From an uncultured Lachnospiraceae bacterium (GTDB lineage Bacteria; Bacillota; Clostridia; Lachnospirales; Lachnospiraceae): a stretch of 23,048 nucleotides of DNA. Positions 1 to 8,636 of the stretch are shown here, one piece after another. Numbering within the stretch: position 1 is the first letter of the stretch; each line of letters begins with the position of its first letter. The stretch covers positions 1 to 23,048 of the forward strand of contig CAJUHY010000044.1 of NCBI GenBank assembly GCA_910585895.1, read 5' to 3'. The notes under the pieces were generated by a model. It was not told the origin of the DNA and ran no database searches. It saw only the letters and a program-made list of their open reading frames with translations. The translations under genes and the position numbers were made by a program.

Positions 1-2013
1 TGATTGTAATTCAATATTGGATTCTACTTCATTATATGATACTACAATCAGATCCTTGAAGTAATCCTCCGTTAGCTTCTTAAAGTACATACGCACAATC
101 GGCGATGTAATAATAATAGGATTTTTTCCCAATTCTTCCAATTTCTTAATCTCCTGCTCCAAAGCATCCATAATTGCCTTGGTTTTCTCCGGATCAATAG
201 TCAGATATGCACCCTGCTCCGTCTGCTTCACAGACGACATAATCTCCTGCTCCACGCCGGGATCTAAGGTAACAACACTTGTAGTTTCATTGGCAGGAAA
301 ATATTTGCTGGAAATTGCACGTTTTAAACTCTGCCTTGCATACTCTGTCAGCACATCAGTATCACGAGATGTTGCTGCATGGTCTGCAAGCGTCTCAAAT
401 ATTGTAAGCAAATCCCTGATAGATATTCCTTCATGCAGCAGGTTCTGCAACACTTTTTGAATTTCTCCTACGCCAAGCAGCTTTGGCACAAGTTCGTCCA
501 CAAGGGTCGGATGGTTCTCCCTGATATTGTCGATAAGACTCTGGACATCCTGCCTCGAGAGCAGTTCATCAATATGGCTCCTGATTACCTCCGTCAGATG
601 AGTAGCAATAATTGAAGGCGGATCTACTACTGTATAACCAAGGCTTTCTGCGCGCTCACGCTGATTTTCGGTAATCCACAGCGCCGGAAGGTGGAAAGAC
701 GGCTCAAATGTTGGGATACCGGAAATCTCCTCTTCCACAAATCCCGGATTCATTGCCATATAGTGGTCAAAAAGAATTTCTCCTTCCGTTATCTGAATGC
801 CTTTGATTTTAATAATATATTGATTCGGATTCAGCTGGATATTATCACGCAGACGGATAATCGGAACCACTGTTCCAAGCTCTAAAGCAATCTGTCTTCG
901 TATCATAACCACACGGTCTAAAAGATCACCGCCCTGGTTCACATCAGCAAGCGGGATAATTCCATATCCAAATTCCAATTCGATGGGGTCTACCTGCAGC
1001 AGAGACACCACATTTTCCGGACGCCGTATTTCTTCTGCCTCTTCCTCTGCAGCATCTACTTCCTCCTCGATTGCTTCCACCTCAAGATGATTATCTACAC
1101 TTCTGCCTGTAATCACAAAACTGATTCCCAACGGCAAAAACAACCTCCAATCCAAGGGTGTAACAATACCAAGAAAACACATCACTATACCCACAATATA
1201 TAGAACTTTGGGGATTCCAAACAACTGTTTGATAAGCATATCTCCAAAATCTGCTTCTTTAGAAGCTTTGGTTACCAAAATACCGGTTGCCAGCGAAATC
1301 AAAAGTGAGGGAATCTGGCTCACCAGACCGTCACCAATTGTGAGGATTCCATACTGACTCAACGCATCCGCAATTTCCATATTCTGGCGGAGTATTCCCA
1401 TGGCAATACCGCCCACCAGATTGATCAATGTAACAATAATACCAACAGTGGCATCTCCCTTTACATATTTCGTTGCACCATCCATAGCTCCGAAAAAGCT
1501 GGACTCCTGCTGAATCTTCTCACGGCGCTGCCTTGCCTGTCTCTCATCGATGATTCCTGTATTCAAGTCTGCATCAATTGCCATCTGCTTACCAGGCATG
1601 GCATCCAGCGTAAATCTTGCTGTTACTTCCGATACACGCTCGGAACCCTTGTTAATGACAATAAACTGGATGAGAACCATAACCACGAAGATAATTGCTC
1701 CGATAATCAGGTCATTCCCACCTACGAACTGTCCAAAAGTCCTGACAACGTTTCCCGGGTCGCCGGTATTCAGAATCAAACGCGTGGAGGATACATTCAA
1801 TGATATACGGAATATGGTTGTGAACAGCAGCAGTGTAGGAAAAAACGACATCTCCAACACTTCCTGTACAAACAATGCGTTCATCAATATTATAAGTGAC
1901 AGCGATATATTTATCGCAAGCATGATATCCAACAAAAAAGAAGGAATTGGAATTATAAAGAATATGATTGCCGCTAGCAAGTACATTGCGACTCCTGCAT
2001 CTGCTTTCTTCAT
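1..2013 (-). CDS. flhA: FlhA, flagellar type III export gate protein (C-terminus cut by window edge)
   Basis: FlhA forms the nonameric ring of the flagellar export gate, uses the proton motive force and docks substrate-chaperone complexes. The reading frame is open from an ATG at 2013 to the window edge (671 codons, no stop), so only the last few residues are missing compared with a usual length of about 680-700. An AGGAGA Shine-Dalgarno precedes the ATG. The N-terminal half is strongly hydrophobic (about 8 membrane segments to residue 305). It carries the FHIPEP-family signature RISLNVSSTRLIL at residues 69-81 and the conserved cytoplasmic loop around residues 160-190. A very acidic linker (about 311-329) leads into the soluble C-terminal domain, which begins near VSLLQVDPIELEFGYGIIPLAD. 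It lies 35 nt downstream of flhB, the usual order. The window may continue into flhF, but that is not visible. Confidence 0.97.
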   Translation of the reverse strand, partial: MKKADAGVAMYLLAAIIFFIIPIPSFLLDIMLAINISLSLIILMNALFVQEVLEMSFFPTLLLFTTIFRISLNVSSTRLILNTGDPGNVVRTFGQFVGGNDLIIGAIIFVVMVLIQFIVINKGSERVSEVTARFTLDAMPGKQMAIDADLNTGIIDERQARQRREKIQQESSFFGAMDGATKYVKGDATVGIIVTLINLVGGIAMGILRQNMEIADALSQYGILTIGDGLVSQIPSLLISLATGILVTKASKEADFGDMLIKQLFGIPKVLYIVGIVMCFLGIVTPLDWRLFLPLGISFVITGRSVDNHLEVEAIEEEVDAAEEEAEEIRRPENVVSLLQVDPIELEFGYGIIPLADVNQGGDLLDRVVMIRRQIALELGTVVPIIRLRDNIQLNPNQYIIKIKGIQITEGEILFDHYMAMNPGFVEEEISGIPTFEPSFHLPALWITENQRERAESLGYTVVDPPSIIATHLTEVIRSHIDELLSRQDVQSLIDNIRENHPTLVDELVPKLLGVGEIQKVLQNLLHEGISIRDLLTIFETLADHAATSRDTDVLTEYARQSLKRAISSKYFPANETTSVVTLDPGVEQEIMSSVKQTEQGAYLTIDPEKTKAIMDALEQEIKKLEELGKNPIIITSPIVRMYFKKLTEDYFKDLIVVSYNEVESNIELQS

Positions 2014-2048
2014 GATCTCTTCTCCTTTCGTCTCTTCCTCATTGGCAT

Positions 2049-3179
2049 TTATCTATTCTCTTTCAGGCTGTAAACAAAAGCAAGTACTTCTGCGACCGCC
2101 TGATACAATTCCGGCGGAACCTCCTGCCCAACATCCACGTTAGCATAGAGCATCCGAGCCAGAGGTTTATTTTCTACAATTTCAATACGGTGCTCCTTGG
2201 CAACTTCCTTTATTTTCTGGGCAAGGAAATTCTCGCCCTTTGCTACTACCACCGGCGCCGAATATTTCTGGGCATCGTATTTAATCGCTACCGCATAATG
2301 CGTAGGATTCGTAATTACCACATCCGCACTGGGCAGACTCTGCATCATACGGCGTTGGGAAGCCTCCCGCATTTTGGAACGCTGACGTCCCTTGATTTCC
2401 GGATTTCCCTCCGTATTCTTATACTCATCCTTGACCTCCTGCTTGGTCATCTTCATGTCTTCCTTAAACTTATGTTTCTGATAAACGAAATCTATAAGCC
2501 CGATAAAGATATAAACCAACGCAATCTTCAGTCCGGTATCTATCACTATCGTTCCCACCAAAAGGACTACCTGTAATAAAGGAATATCATATAGTAAAAA
2601 AAGTTCATTCTGATGGTCTTTAATCGAAGTATACGCTACATAGATAATAACAACAATCTTTACAATGGATTTCAGCAATTCAAACAGCGAGTCTTTGGAG
2701 AATATCCTCTTAAAGCCGCTGAGCGGATTTATCTTGCTGAACTTCGGCTTCATAGGCTTTGTCGTCACCTTCCACTTTATCTGCAGTATATTGCTCAGCA
2801 CTGCTATGACAAAACCTGCTGCCAGAAATGGCGCCATCGATATCAAAATAGTCACCAATACATTTCTGATTAATGTGCTTGCCACAAATACAGACATTCC
2901 ACCGGCACTCTCATCAATCAATTCCGGTATCTTATTATAAATCAATGCAAATGAACCCATGAGACGCTCCCCGATAAAGGAAATGGACACCTTCATAATG
3001 ACAAATAATGCCACCAGGCCAAAAGCATGATTAAGCTCCTGGCTCTTCGATACCTGCCCTTCATTTCTGGCATCTCTCAATTTCTTGGCGGTAGCCGGCT
3101 CTGTCTTTTCTCCGCCTTCACCGTCTTTAGCAAACCATTGCAGATTATATTCTAACAAAAATTTGGGTTCTTTTCTCAC
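2049..3179 (-). CDS. flhB: FlhB, export gate protein and substrate-specificity switch
   Basis: FlhB sits in the export gate and, after self-cleavage, switches secretion from rod/hook to filament substrates in response to FliK. The 376-residue protein has a polar N-terminus ending in GEKTEPAT, four hydrophobic stretches (about 50-70, 96-130, 166-185, 200-233), and a cytoplasmic domain. That domain contains the autocleavage motif NPTH at residues 291-294, so the protein should be cleavage-competent. The start is a GTG one base after the fliR stop (TGA-T-GTG), with a weak AAAGGGA Shine-Dalgarno inside the fliR end, which points to translational coupling. An N-terminal extension of about 20 residues before the GEKTEPAT block is common in clostridial FlhB. 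Confidence 0.97.
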   Translation of the reverse strand: MRKEPKFLLEYNLQWFAKDGEGGEKTEPATAKKLRDARNEGQVSKSQELNHAFGLVALFVIMKVSISFIGERLMGSFALIYNKIPELIDESAGGMSVFVASTLIRNVLVTILISMAPFLAAGFVIAVLSNILQIKWKVTTKPMKPKFSKINPLSGFKRIFSKDSLFELLKSIVKIVVIIYVAYTSIKDHQNELFLLYDIPLLQVVLLVGTIVIDTGLKIALVYIFIGLIDFVYQKHKFKEDMKMTKQEVKDEYKNTEGNPEIKGRQRSKMREASQRRMMQSLPSADVVITNPTHYAVAIKYDAQKYSAPVVVAKGENFLAQKIKEVAKEHRIEIVENKPLARMLYANVDVGQEVPPELYQAVAEVLAFVYSLKENR

Positions 3180-3180
3180 A

Positions 3181-3963
3181 TCAATACATCCCTTTAATTA
3201 TTGAAACTATCATCCGTTTCATCTCCGTAAATATCATATCGGCAATGTCGGGAAGCAACACTATCGTAAGGAACATGATTCCCAACCCCAGCAATATCTT
3301 AACCTGCATACCTACCGCAAACATATTCATCTGCGGCGCAACTTTTGCCATAATTCCCAATATACAGCTCAATATCATGCTGCAGGCAAAAATCGGCAAA
3401 GCAATACGGAAACCAATTATCATCATATCTGCCATGTACATAATCATAGAGCCCATTAAATGCTCCCAATCGAATACAGTCCCATTGACCGGCAAAATTT
3501 GATATGTGTCTATCAGGGCACGCAGGATATAATGGTGCATATCGGTAACTATAAGAAGTATCATGATAAAATAATTATACATTGTGCCAGTAAGCCCGCT
3601 CTGCGACCGCGTCGTTGGGTCATACATATTTGCCATGGCCAACCCGATTTCCATATCAATCACTTTTCCTGAAAACACAATAATGGAATTACAAATATTT
3701 GCTGCATAACCAATGAGCAACCCTGTAATTCCTTCTTTCAGAATGATAATGGCAAAACCAATTACTCCAGAATATTCCAAAGCTTCTTTCGGCTGTATTG
3801 TCTGAAACAAAATAATCGCCAAAAATGCTGAAAATCCAATTTTGACCCGATGAGGGGTATTATTCATCCCAAAAAACGGAGCAATGTATACAAAGGTTGC
3901 AACCCTTACCAGTATCATCAGAAAATATTCAAATGTAAATAATGAAAACCCATAGTCTATCAT
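3181..3963 (-). CDS. fliR: FliR, flagellar export gate membrane protein
   Basis: FliR joins FliP and FliQ in the helical export gate complex at the base of the hollow rod. The product is 260 residues, the normal length, and hydrophobic throughout, with about six membrane segments starting at residue 9. It contains the typical loop with MANMYDPTTRSQSG near residue 110-125. The ATG lies 11 nt after the fliQ stop with only a poor Shine-Dalgarno, so translation probably depends on coupling to fliQ. The order fliP-fliQ-fliR-flhB-flhA is the standard one and supports the assignment. Confidence 0.96.
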   Translation of the reverse strand: MIDYGFSLFTFEYFLMILVRVATFVYIAPFFGMNNTPHRVKIGFSAFLAIILFQTIQPKEALEYSGVIGFAIIILKEGITGLLIGYAANICNSIIVFSGKVIDMEIGLAMANMYDPTTRSQSGLTGTMYNYFIMILLIVTDMHHYILRALIDTYQILPVNGTVFDWEHLMGSMIMYMADMMIIGFRIALPIFACSMILSCILGIMAKVAPQMNMFAVGMQVKILLGLGIMFLTIVLLPDIADMIFTEMKRMIVSIIKGMY

Positions 3964-3974
3964 ACTGCTTCAAC

Positions 3975-4247
3975 CTAACGCAGATACAGCCCAAAGTTGC
4001 TCCACAACTCTACCATAAAATTGGCAAGCTGCTCCAACATCCAGCCTCCTACCAGCATCATCCCCAGAAATACAGCAACAATCTTAGGAACAAAAGTCAG
4101 TGTCTGCTCCTGAATAGAGGTAACAGTCTGAAAAATACTGACGATAAGACCTATAATCAGAGAAATCAGCAATAACGGCGCCGACACTCTGATAATCAGA
4201 AACAATGCCTCTCTGGCGATGTCCAATACCTGACCTTCTGTTATCAT
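3975..4247 (-). CDS. fliQ: FliQ, flagellar export gate small membrane protein
   Basis: FliQ supplies several copies of a two-helix hairpin to the FliPQR export gate. The product is 90 residues, the expected size, with two membrane segments (about 12-40 and 52-76). Its N-terminus (MITEGQVLDIAREALFLIIRVSAPLL) matches the family. A GAGGTG Shine-Dalgarno lies 7 nt before the ATG. It sits 22 nt after fliP and 11 nt before fliR in the standard order. Confidence 0.96.
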   Translation of the reverse strand: MITEGQVLDIAREALFLIIRVSAPLLLISLIIGLIVSIFQTVTSIQEQTLTFVPKIVAVFLGMMLVGGWMLEQLANFMVELWSNFGLYLR

Positions 4248-4269
4248 GCGTATTCACCTCATTCTACCG

Positions 4270-5154
4270 TCAATAAAACGTTTTTACAAGATTTCCGATT
4301 AAGAGATCCCAGCCGTCGGCAAGTACAAACAGTAATATCTTAAACGGCATGGAGATTGTCGTCGGCGGCAGCATCATCATACCCATAGACATAAGCACAG
4401 ATGCCACAACCATATCAATCACAATAAACGGAATATAAATCAAAAATCCAATTATGAAAGCTGTTCTCAATTCACTGACAATAAAGCTCGGGATGATTAC
4501 ATACATGGGAATGGGGTCCAAAGTTTCGGGTTCCCTCAAATCCATGCCTGTCATATCAATCTCCGCAATGTCACAGAAAAGCGCTAAATCTTTCCGCTGC
4601 ATTTCCTTAAACATAAACCTGCGAATTGGCTGTTCTGCTTCCTTCAAAGCCTCTTCCTGTGTTATATCACCGGCATCTAATGGCCCAAGGGCATTTTCAT
4701 TTATCTCGGAAAATACCGGATTCATAATAAATAATGTTAAAAAAAGCGACAAACCAACTAAAATCTGATTCGGCGGGGCTGTCTGTGTTCCGACTGCTGT
4801 CCGCACAAAATGCAAAACCACAATAATCCTCGTAAAGGAGGTCAGCATAATCAATATTGCCGGCGCAAGGGAAATAACAGTCAATGTCAACAGAATTCTG
4901 ACATTTCCTGACAGGCTTCCTTCGTCATTGTTCACCATGATGGAAACACCATTTGTATTGTCTCCAGTGGCATCAGCTCTCTCGGTATTGGGTGGGTCAA
5001 TGGTACTGGCCTCCCCAAGCGCCTCATCTCTGAACTGCTCCGCTGGGGTAGTTGCAAAAGCACTTTGTCCAAAAATCAAAAACAGCGCCATCAATAACGT
5101 AACTGTTCCAAAGGCAAAGGAAGTCCCGCAATATATTTTCTTTATTCTCTTCAT
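4270..5154 (-). CDS. fliP: FliP, flagellar export gate core protein
   Basis: FliP is the main subunit of the export gate pore and its assembly nucleates the export apparatus. The 294-residue protein begins with a probable cleavable signal peptide (KR-rich start, hydrophobic core at about 13-33, cleavage near AFA). It then has a polar linker of about 50 residues, longer than in enteric FliP, and the conserved membrane core. Recognisable family blocks are LTSFTRIIVVLHFVRTA, GTQTAPPNQILVGLSLFLT, and the C-terminal MVVASVLMSMGMMMLPP. It starts 10 nt after the fliO stop with an AGGA Shine-Dalgarno. Confidence 0.97.
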   Translation of the reverse strand: MKRIKKIYCGTSFAFGTVTLLMALFLIFGQSAFATTPAEQFRDEALGEASTIDPPNTERADATGDNTNGVSIMVNNDEGSLSGNVRILLTLTVISLAPAILIMLTSFTRIIVVLHFVRTAVGTQTAPPNQILVGLSLFLTLFIMNPVFSEINENALGPLDAGDITQEEALKEAEQPIRRFMFKEMQRKDLALFCDIAEIDMTGMDLREPETLDPIPMYVIIPSFIVSELRTAFIIGFLIYIPFIVIDMVVASVLMSMGMMMLPPTTISMPFKILLFVLADGWDLLIGNLVKTFY

Positions 5155-5164
5155 AATGTCCTGC

Positions 5165-5542
5165 CTACTTCCTTGGAATTTTATCTTTCAGCCTGCCCAA
5201 AATCTCCTGAAAGCTTTCATTTACCTTAATTCCCTGGTCCTCCTGTGAAGGTTTCCAAACCAACTCTTCCTCCGTCAGCTCTGTCAAAACATTTACGACA
5301 TCTTTACATACAGAAATAACCAGATATTTCCTGCCCACCTGGATAATCTGAATAAACTTGTTATTGCTGACACGGAAAGTCTCTACAACCTGAATATTTT
5401 TATTCTGCAGCATTCCCTGCTGGTACTTACCAATCCATCTGGTTGTCAGATATGTAATAGCCAGCACAAACAGGAATATCAGCAACACACTAATCAGTTG
5501 AAAGAAACTTTCCCAACCTGAGAAAACCCCTGACAAGACCAT
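5165..5542 (-). CDS. fliO: FliO/FliZ-family flagellar export assembly protein
   Basis: FliO helps assemble the FliP ring of the export gate. The product is short, with one N-terminal membrane segment (about residues 11-34) followed by a small cytoplasmic domain. That domain has the family pattern of a basic stretch then VVETFRVSNNKFIQIIQVGRKYLVISV. I chose the ATG at 5542 (125 residues), one base after the cheY stop with a GGG-containing upstream stretch. A TTG at 5551 in the same frame, overlapping cheY, is the alternative. Position between cheY and fliP supports the identity, since FliO diverges strongly in sequence. Confidence 0.88.
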   Translation of the reverse strand: MVLSGVFSGWESFFQLISVLLIFLFVLAITYLTTRWIGKYQQGMLQNKNIQVVETFRVSNNKFIQIIQVGRKYLVISVCKDVVNVLTELTEEELVWKPSQEDQGIKVNESFQEILGRLKDKIPRK

Positions 5543-5543
5543 A

Positions 5544-5906
5544 TTACCCAACTACTTTTTTTACAGCTTCCAGTACACGCTCTGCCTGGAACGGCTTAAC
5601 GATGAAGTCTTTTGCCCCCGACTGGATAGCCTCAATAACCATTGCCTGCTGACCCATTGCAGAACACATAATGATGCAGGCAGAAGGATCTGTTGACTTA
5701 ATCTGTTTTAATGCCTGAATTCCATCCATCTCCGGCATGGTAATATCCATCAGCACAAGATCCGGCTTAAGCTCATTATATTTTTCTACTGCTTTCAAAC
5801 CATTCTCTGCTTCGCCGACAATGTTGTAACCATTCTTTGTAAGAATGTCCTTAATCATCATTCTCATAAACGCTGCGTCATCACAAATTAAAATATTCTT
5901 TGCCAT
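5544..5906 (-). CDS. cheY: CheY, chemotaxis response regulator
   Basis: CheY is the single-domain response regulator that, when phosphorylated by CheA, binds the flagellar switch. All 120 residues form a receiver domain. The acidic pocket is at D9 and D10, the phosphorylation site is D54 (in VLMDITMPEMDG), the switch serine is S82 (MCSAMGQ) and the conserved lysine is K104 (VKPF). There is no output domain. The gene lies between fliY, whose CheC domains probably dephosphorylate CheY-P, and fliO, as in Bacillus and many Clostridia. A GGAGAAG Shine-Dalgarno precedes the ATG. Confidence 0.96.
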   Translation of the reverse strand: MAKNILICDDAAFMRMMIKDILTKNGYNIVGEAENGLKAVEKYNELKPDLVLMDITMPEMDGIQALKQIKSTDPSACIIMCSAMGQQAMVIEAIQSGAKDFIVKPFQAERVLEAVKKVVG

Positions 5907-5935
5907 ATCTTCTTCTCCTTGATATCACTTTTATT

Positions 5936-7078
5936 TTAGTTATTTATAATTTCAGTAATACGTACGCCAAAGCTTTCTTCAAGAACTACAACCTCGCCTT
6001 TCGCCACGTATTTACCATTTACTAACACATCAATTGGTTCTCCGGCAATCTTATTCAACTCTATAATTGTACCTGGGGCAAACTCCAAAATATCCTGGAT
6101 AGATTTGCTGGTCCTTCCCAATTCCACCGTAACATCCAGTGGAACATCCATAATCAACCCGATATTCTCTTGCTGTGTAATCGGATTGAAATCTCCTGCA
6201 AATGCCTGGAACTGCACTGGCTGTGCATTCACCGGCTGCTGCGCATACATCGGCATACCCATCATCGGCATCTGCTGTTGCATCTGCGGCTGCATTGGCA
6301 TCTGCTGTTGCATCTGCGGCTGCATTGGCATTTGTTGCTGCATCTGCGGCTGTGGTTGCGGCTCCGGTTCTTTCTGTCCCCCTGTCGCTACTGCAGAACT
6401 GTCTGCCTCCATAGTCTCTGAAACTCCAGTACACATTTCTTTCGCAAAAGAGGCCGGGTATAACTGCATAATCGTGCTTTTTACCAAATCCCCAATTTCC
6501 ATAAGGAAAGAAATCTTGACAAACTGCCCTCCTAGAAATTCGTCAATATCTGTTCCATCAACCGTATCTTTCAAGTCTACAAGATCGGCTGTTGGCGGGC
6601 TAATATCAATCATTTTATTTAACATGGAGGATAAGGAGGTTGCAGAACTTCCCATCATCTGGTTCATGGCTTCACAAATTGCGCTCAAATGCAATTCACC
6701 CAGTTCTACTTCCGTATTTGTTCCATCTCCACCCATCATTAAATCAGTAATAATTTTTACATCCTGTTCTCGCAACACCAAAAGATTACTTCCATCTAAG
6801 CCTGTGGTATAGGCAATTCGGATAAAAACACAAGGTCTTTCGTATTCCTCAACAATGTCATCCCAAGTGGCAAAGGTTACTACTGGCGTGGAAATTTCCA
6901 CTTTCCTGTTTACCAGGGAAAATAATGTTGTGGCTGCCGTTCCCATACTGATATTGGAAATTTCTCCTATGGCATCAACCTCATCCGAAGTCAATAAACC
7001 ATCGCTGTTTCCATCTGCTGCTCCGGCATCATCGCTCAACAGGGCACTAATTTCTTCCTGTGACAGAACTCCATCCAT
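5936..7078 (-). CDS. fliY: FliY, flagellar switch protein (CheC phosphatase domains plus FliN domain)
   Basis: FliY replaces FliN in the C-ring of many Gram-positives and also removes phosphate from CheY-P. The 380-residue protein has four parts. The N-terminal peptide LSQEEISALL (5-14) resembles the CheY-P-binding tail of FliM. A CheC-like region carries two phosphatase motifs of the form D/S-x3-E-x2-N-x22-P: D35/E39/N42/P65 and S132/E136/N139/P162, both intact. A low-complexity Gln/Met/Pro linker (about 238-290) contains three copies of a ten-residue repeat. The C-terminal FliN/SpoA domain (about 303-380) begins NIGLIMDVPLDVTVELG. It begins 4 nt after fliM and is followed by cheY. Confidence 0.96.
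   Translation of the reverse strand: MDGVLSQEEISALLSDDAGAADGNSDGLLTSDEVDAIGEISNISMGTAATTLFSLVNRKVEISTPVVTFATWDDIVEEYERPCVFIRIAYTTGLDGSNLLVLREQDVKIITDLMMGGDGTNTEVELGELHLSAICEAMNQMMGSSATSLSSMLNKMIDISPPTADLVDLKDTVDGTDIDEFLGGQFVKISFLMEIGDLVKSTIMQLYPASFAKEMCTGVSETMEADSSAVATGGQKEPEPQPQPQMQQQMPMQPQMQQQMPMQPQMQQQMPMMGMPMYAQQPVNAQPVQFQAFAGDFNPITQQENIGLIMDVPLDVTVELGRTSKSIQDILEFAPGTIIELNKIAGEPIDVLVNGKYVAKGEVVVLEESFGVRITEIINN
6271..6360 (-). repeat. 30-bp in-frame tandem repeat (3 copies) in the fliY linker
   Basis: Three head-to-tail 30-bp units occupy 6271-6300, 6301-6330 and 6331-6360. The first two are identical and the third diverges, mainly at its end. Each unit is exactly ten codons and encodes a Met-Gln-Pro-rich decapeptide. 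Copy number can therefore change by slippage without breaking the frame, altering only the linker between the CheC and FliN parts of FliY. Confidence 0.9.
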
Positions 7079-7082
7079 AACT

Positions 7083-8063
7083 TCACTGCTCCTCTCTGAT
7101 TACTGATGTAACTCTTACTGCATATCGATCTCCCGATGCTCCAGGCAAAGCAGTAAATTTCTTGATGTTTCCAACATATACATTCAGCTCTTCTTCTACT
7201 TTGGTATCCAGGCGGATAATATCTCCCACCTGAAGATTTATAAAATCGTTGACAGAAATGGAACTTTTACCCAAAACTGCCTTCACCGGCATGGGCGCTT
7301 TGGAAATTAAAGCCTCTATCAGCTCTGTATATTCCTGATCCCCACGCTGTTGCATACTTGAAAACCAATACTTGGTATTCAGTCTGTCCATGACATCTTC
7401 CAATGTCATATATGGCAGACACACATTCATGAGCCCTTCCACATCCCCTATTCTCATATTTATTGTAATAATTGCAATCATCTCGCTGGGTGAGATAAAC
7501 TGTGCAAACTGAGAATTAGTCTCAATCCTCTCCAGGCGGGGATGAATATCCGCCACATTTTTCCATGGTTCCCGTAAAAGATTGATACACGCATTCATAA
7601 TACGTTCAATAATCAAAAGTTCAATCTCAGAAAACTCACGGCTTTTATCCAAAGGCTCTCCCATACCGCCCAGCATACGGTCTACCATGGCATATCCCAA
7701 ATTTGTTGCCAGCTCTATAATAATGCTGCCTGGCATAGGGTCGAAATTAACTACCCCCAAAAGCACTGGATTAGAAAGCGCATTAGAAAACTCTGAATAT
7801 GTAACTGCCTCTGAATTCATCACTTCTACCTGGATATTCTTACGCAGATATCCGGGCAGGTTCGTGGACAATAGCCGCCCATAATGTTCAAATATAATCT
7901 CCATTGTTCGGAGATGCTCTTTTGAAAATTTCGCAGGCCGCGCAAAATCATAATCCTTTACCTGCTTTTCTCCATTGTCCTTAATCTCCTCCGCATCCAA
8001 CTCTCCACTGTTCAATGCGTTTAGCAGACTGTCTATCTCATTTTGTGATAAGACCTCGCCCAT
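7083..8063 (-). CDS. fliM: FliM, flagellar motor switch protein
   Basis: FliM forms the middle of the C-ring, binds CheY-P and passes the signal to FliG. The 326-residue product has the N-terminal CheY-P-binding peptide LSQNEIDSLL (5-14), an acidic linker, and the central CheC-like domain starting near YDFARPAKFSKEHLRTMEIIFEHYGRLL. The central domain lacks phosphatase motifs, as expected for FliM. A C-terminal SpoA/FliN-like domain (about 250-326) completes it. The Shine-Dalgarno AGGTGGTG lies 7 nt before the ATG. It is flanked by fliL and fliY, the usual Gram-positive order. Confidence 0.97.
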   Translation of the reverse strand: MGEVLSQNEIDSLLNALNSGELDAEEIKDNGEKQVKDYDFARPAKFSKEHLRTMEIIFEHYGRLLSTNLPGYLRKNIQVEVMNSEAVTYSEFSNALSNPVLLGVVNFDPMPGSIIIELATNLGYAMVDRMLGGMGEPLDKSREFSEIELLIIERIMNACINLLREPWKNVADIHPRLERIETNSQFAQFISPSEMIAIITINMRIGDVEGLMNVCLPYMTLEDVMDRLNTKYWFSSMQQRGDQEYTELIEALISKAPMPVKAVLGKSSISVNDFINLQVGDIIRLDTKVEEELNVYVGNIKKFTALPGASGDRYAVRVTSVIREEQ

Positions 8064-8094
8064 TCTTTTTCACCACCTGACATTTTGTCATTCT

Positions 8095-8622
8095 TTAGTC
8101 GCTCGCCTCTTCATAAGTATAGGTTGGAAACGCCACACTTACAATGAAATCAGAATCAAACAGCTTGCGCAGGCTTTTCAGCACTTCATCCTGTATATCT
8201 TTCTGAGCGGTCCTCATATCATCTATTGTATGCTTTGCTATGACCTTGATAACCTCGTCTTTAATAAGGTCTTCATTTGCAGTAATTGCCTCAGTACCTT
8301 TCTTGTAATCTTTGTTCTTCGTATCCAGCGCCAATGATATAGAAACTATTGCATAGCTTTTCTTTCCATCATCGCTCTTTAAGTTAACAGTGATATTCTC
8401 TCCTTCTGCAATCTTCACAGTAGCAACCTGCTCCATGGGAATATCAATAGAAGCCTTCTCTTTACCGCCCTCCAACTCAAGGTCAATGGCTGAACACACT
8501 TTGCTAATCAACTCATTGGCTTTCTTTGTCTGTGGCACAACAGAAATCATCAGGATTGCAGTCAAAATCAGGTTTGCAAGTACCAGTGCCAGAATTAAGA
8601 CACTCATTAAATTCTTTTTCAT
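8095..8622 (-). CDS. fliL: FliL, stator-associated flagellar basal body protein
   Basis: FliL is a single-pass membrane protein that surrounds or supports the MotAB stator and improves torque under load. The 175-residue product has a short basic N-terminus, one membrane helix (about 6-28) and an extracytoplasmic domain. That domain has the family pattern: a beta-rich middle (YAIVSISLALDT), an Asp/Lys helix (LIKDEVIKVIAKHTIDDMR) and a C-terminal VAFPTYTYE strand. It lies 14 nt after motB and 31 nt before fliM. The stator genes and fliL are thus adjacent, matching their physical contact. Confidence 0.94.
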   Translation of the reverse strand: MKKNLMSVLILALVLANLILTAILMISVVPQTKKANELISKVCSAIDLELEGGKEKASIDIPMEQVATVKIAEGENITVNLKSDDGKKSYAIVSISLALDTKNKDYKKGTEAITANEDLIKDEVIKVIAKHTIDDMRTAQKDIQDEVLKSLRKLFDSDFIVSVAFPTYTYEEASD

Positions 8623-8636
8623 GATGTTTTTCCTTT

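Noticed and set aside
1550..2143. 197-codon plus-strand frame over the flhA/flhB junction
   Set aside because: Antisense shadow of flhA and the end of flhB; the flhA frame on the other strand is a clear family match.
6271..6360. Possible CRISPR-like repeats
   Set aside because: The 30-bp units are directly adjacent with no spacers and lie in frame within fliY.
6105..6812. 235-codon plus-strand frame rich in Cys, Gly and Ile
   Set aside because: Complement of the fliY repeat and CheC region; its odd repeats are only the reverse of the Gln/Met/Pro codons.
8078..8090. Small palindrome TGACA-TTT-TGTCA between fliL and fliM
   Set aside because: Only 5-bp arms in a short gap; not distinguishable from chance.
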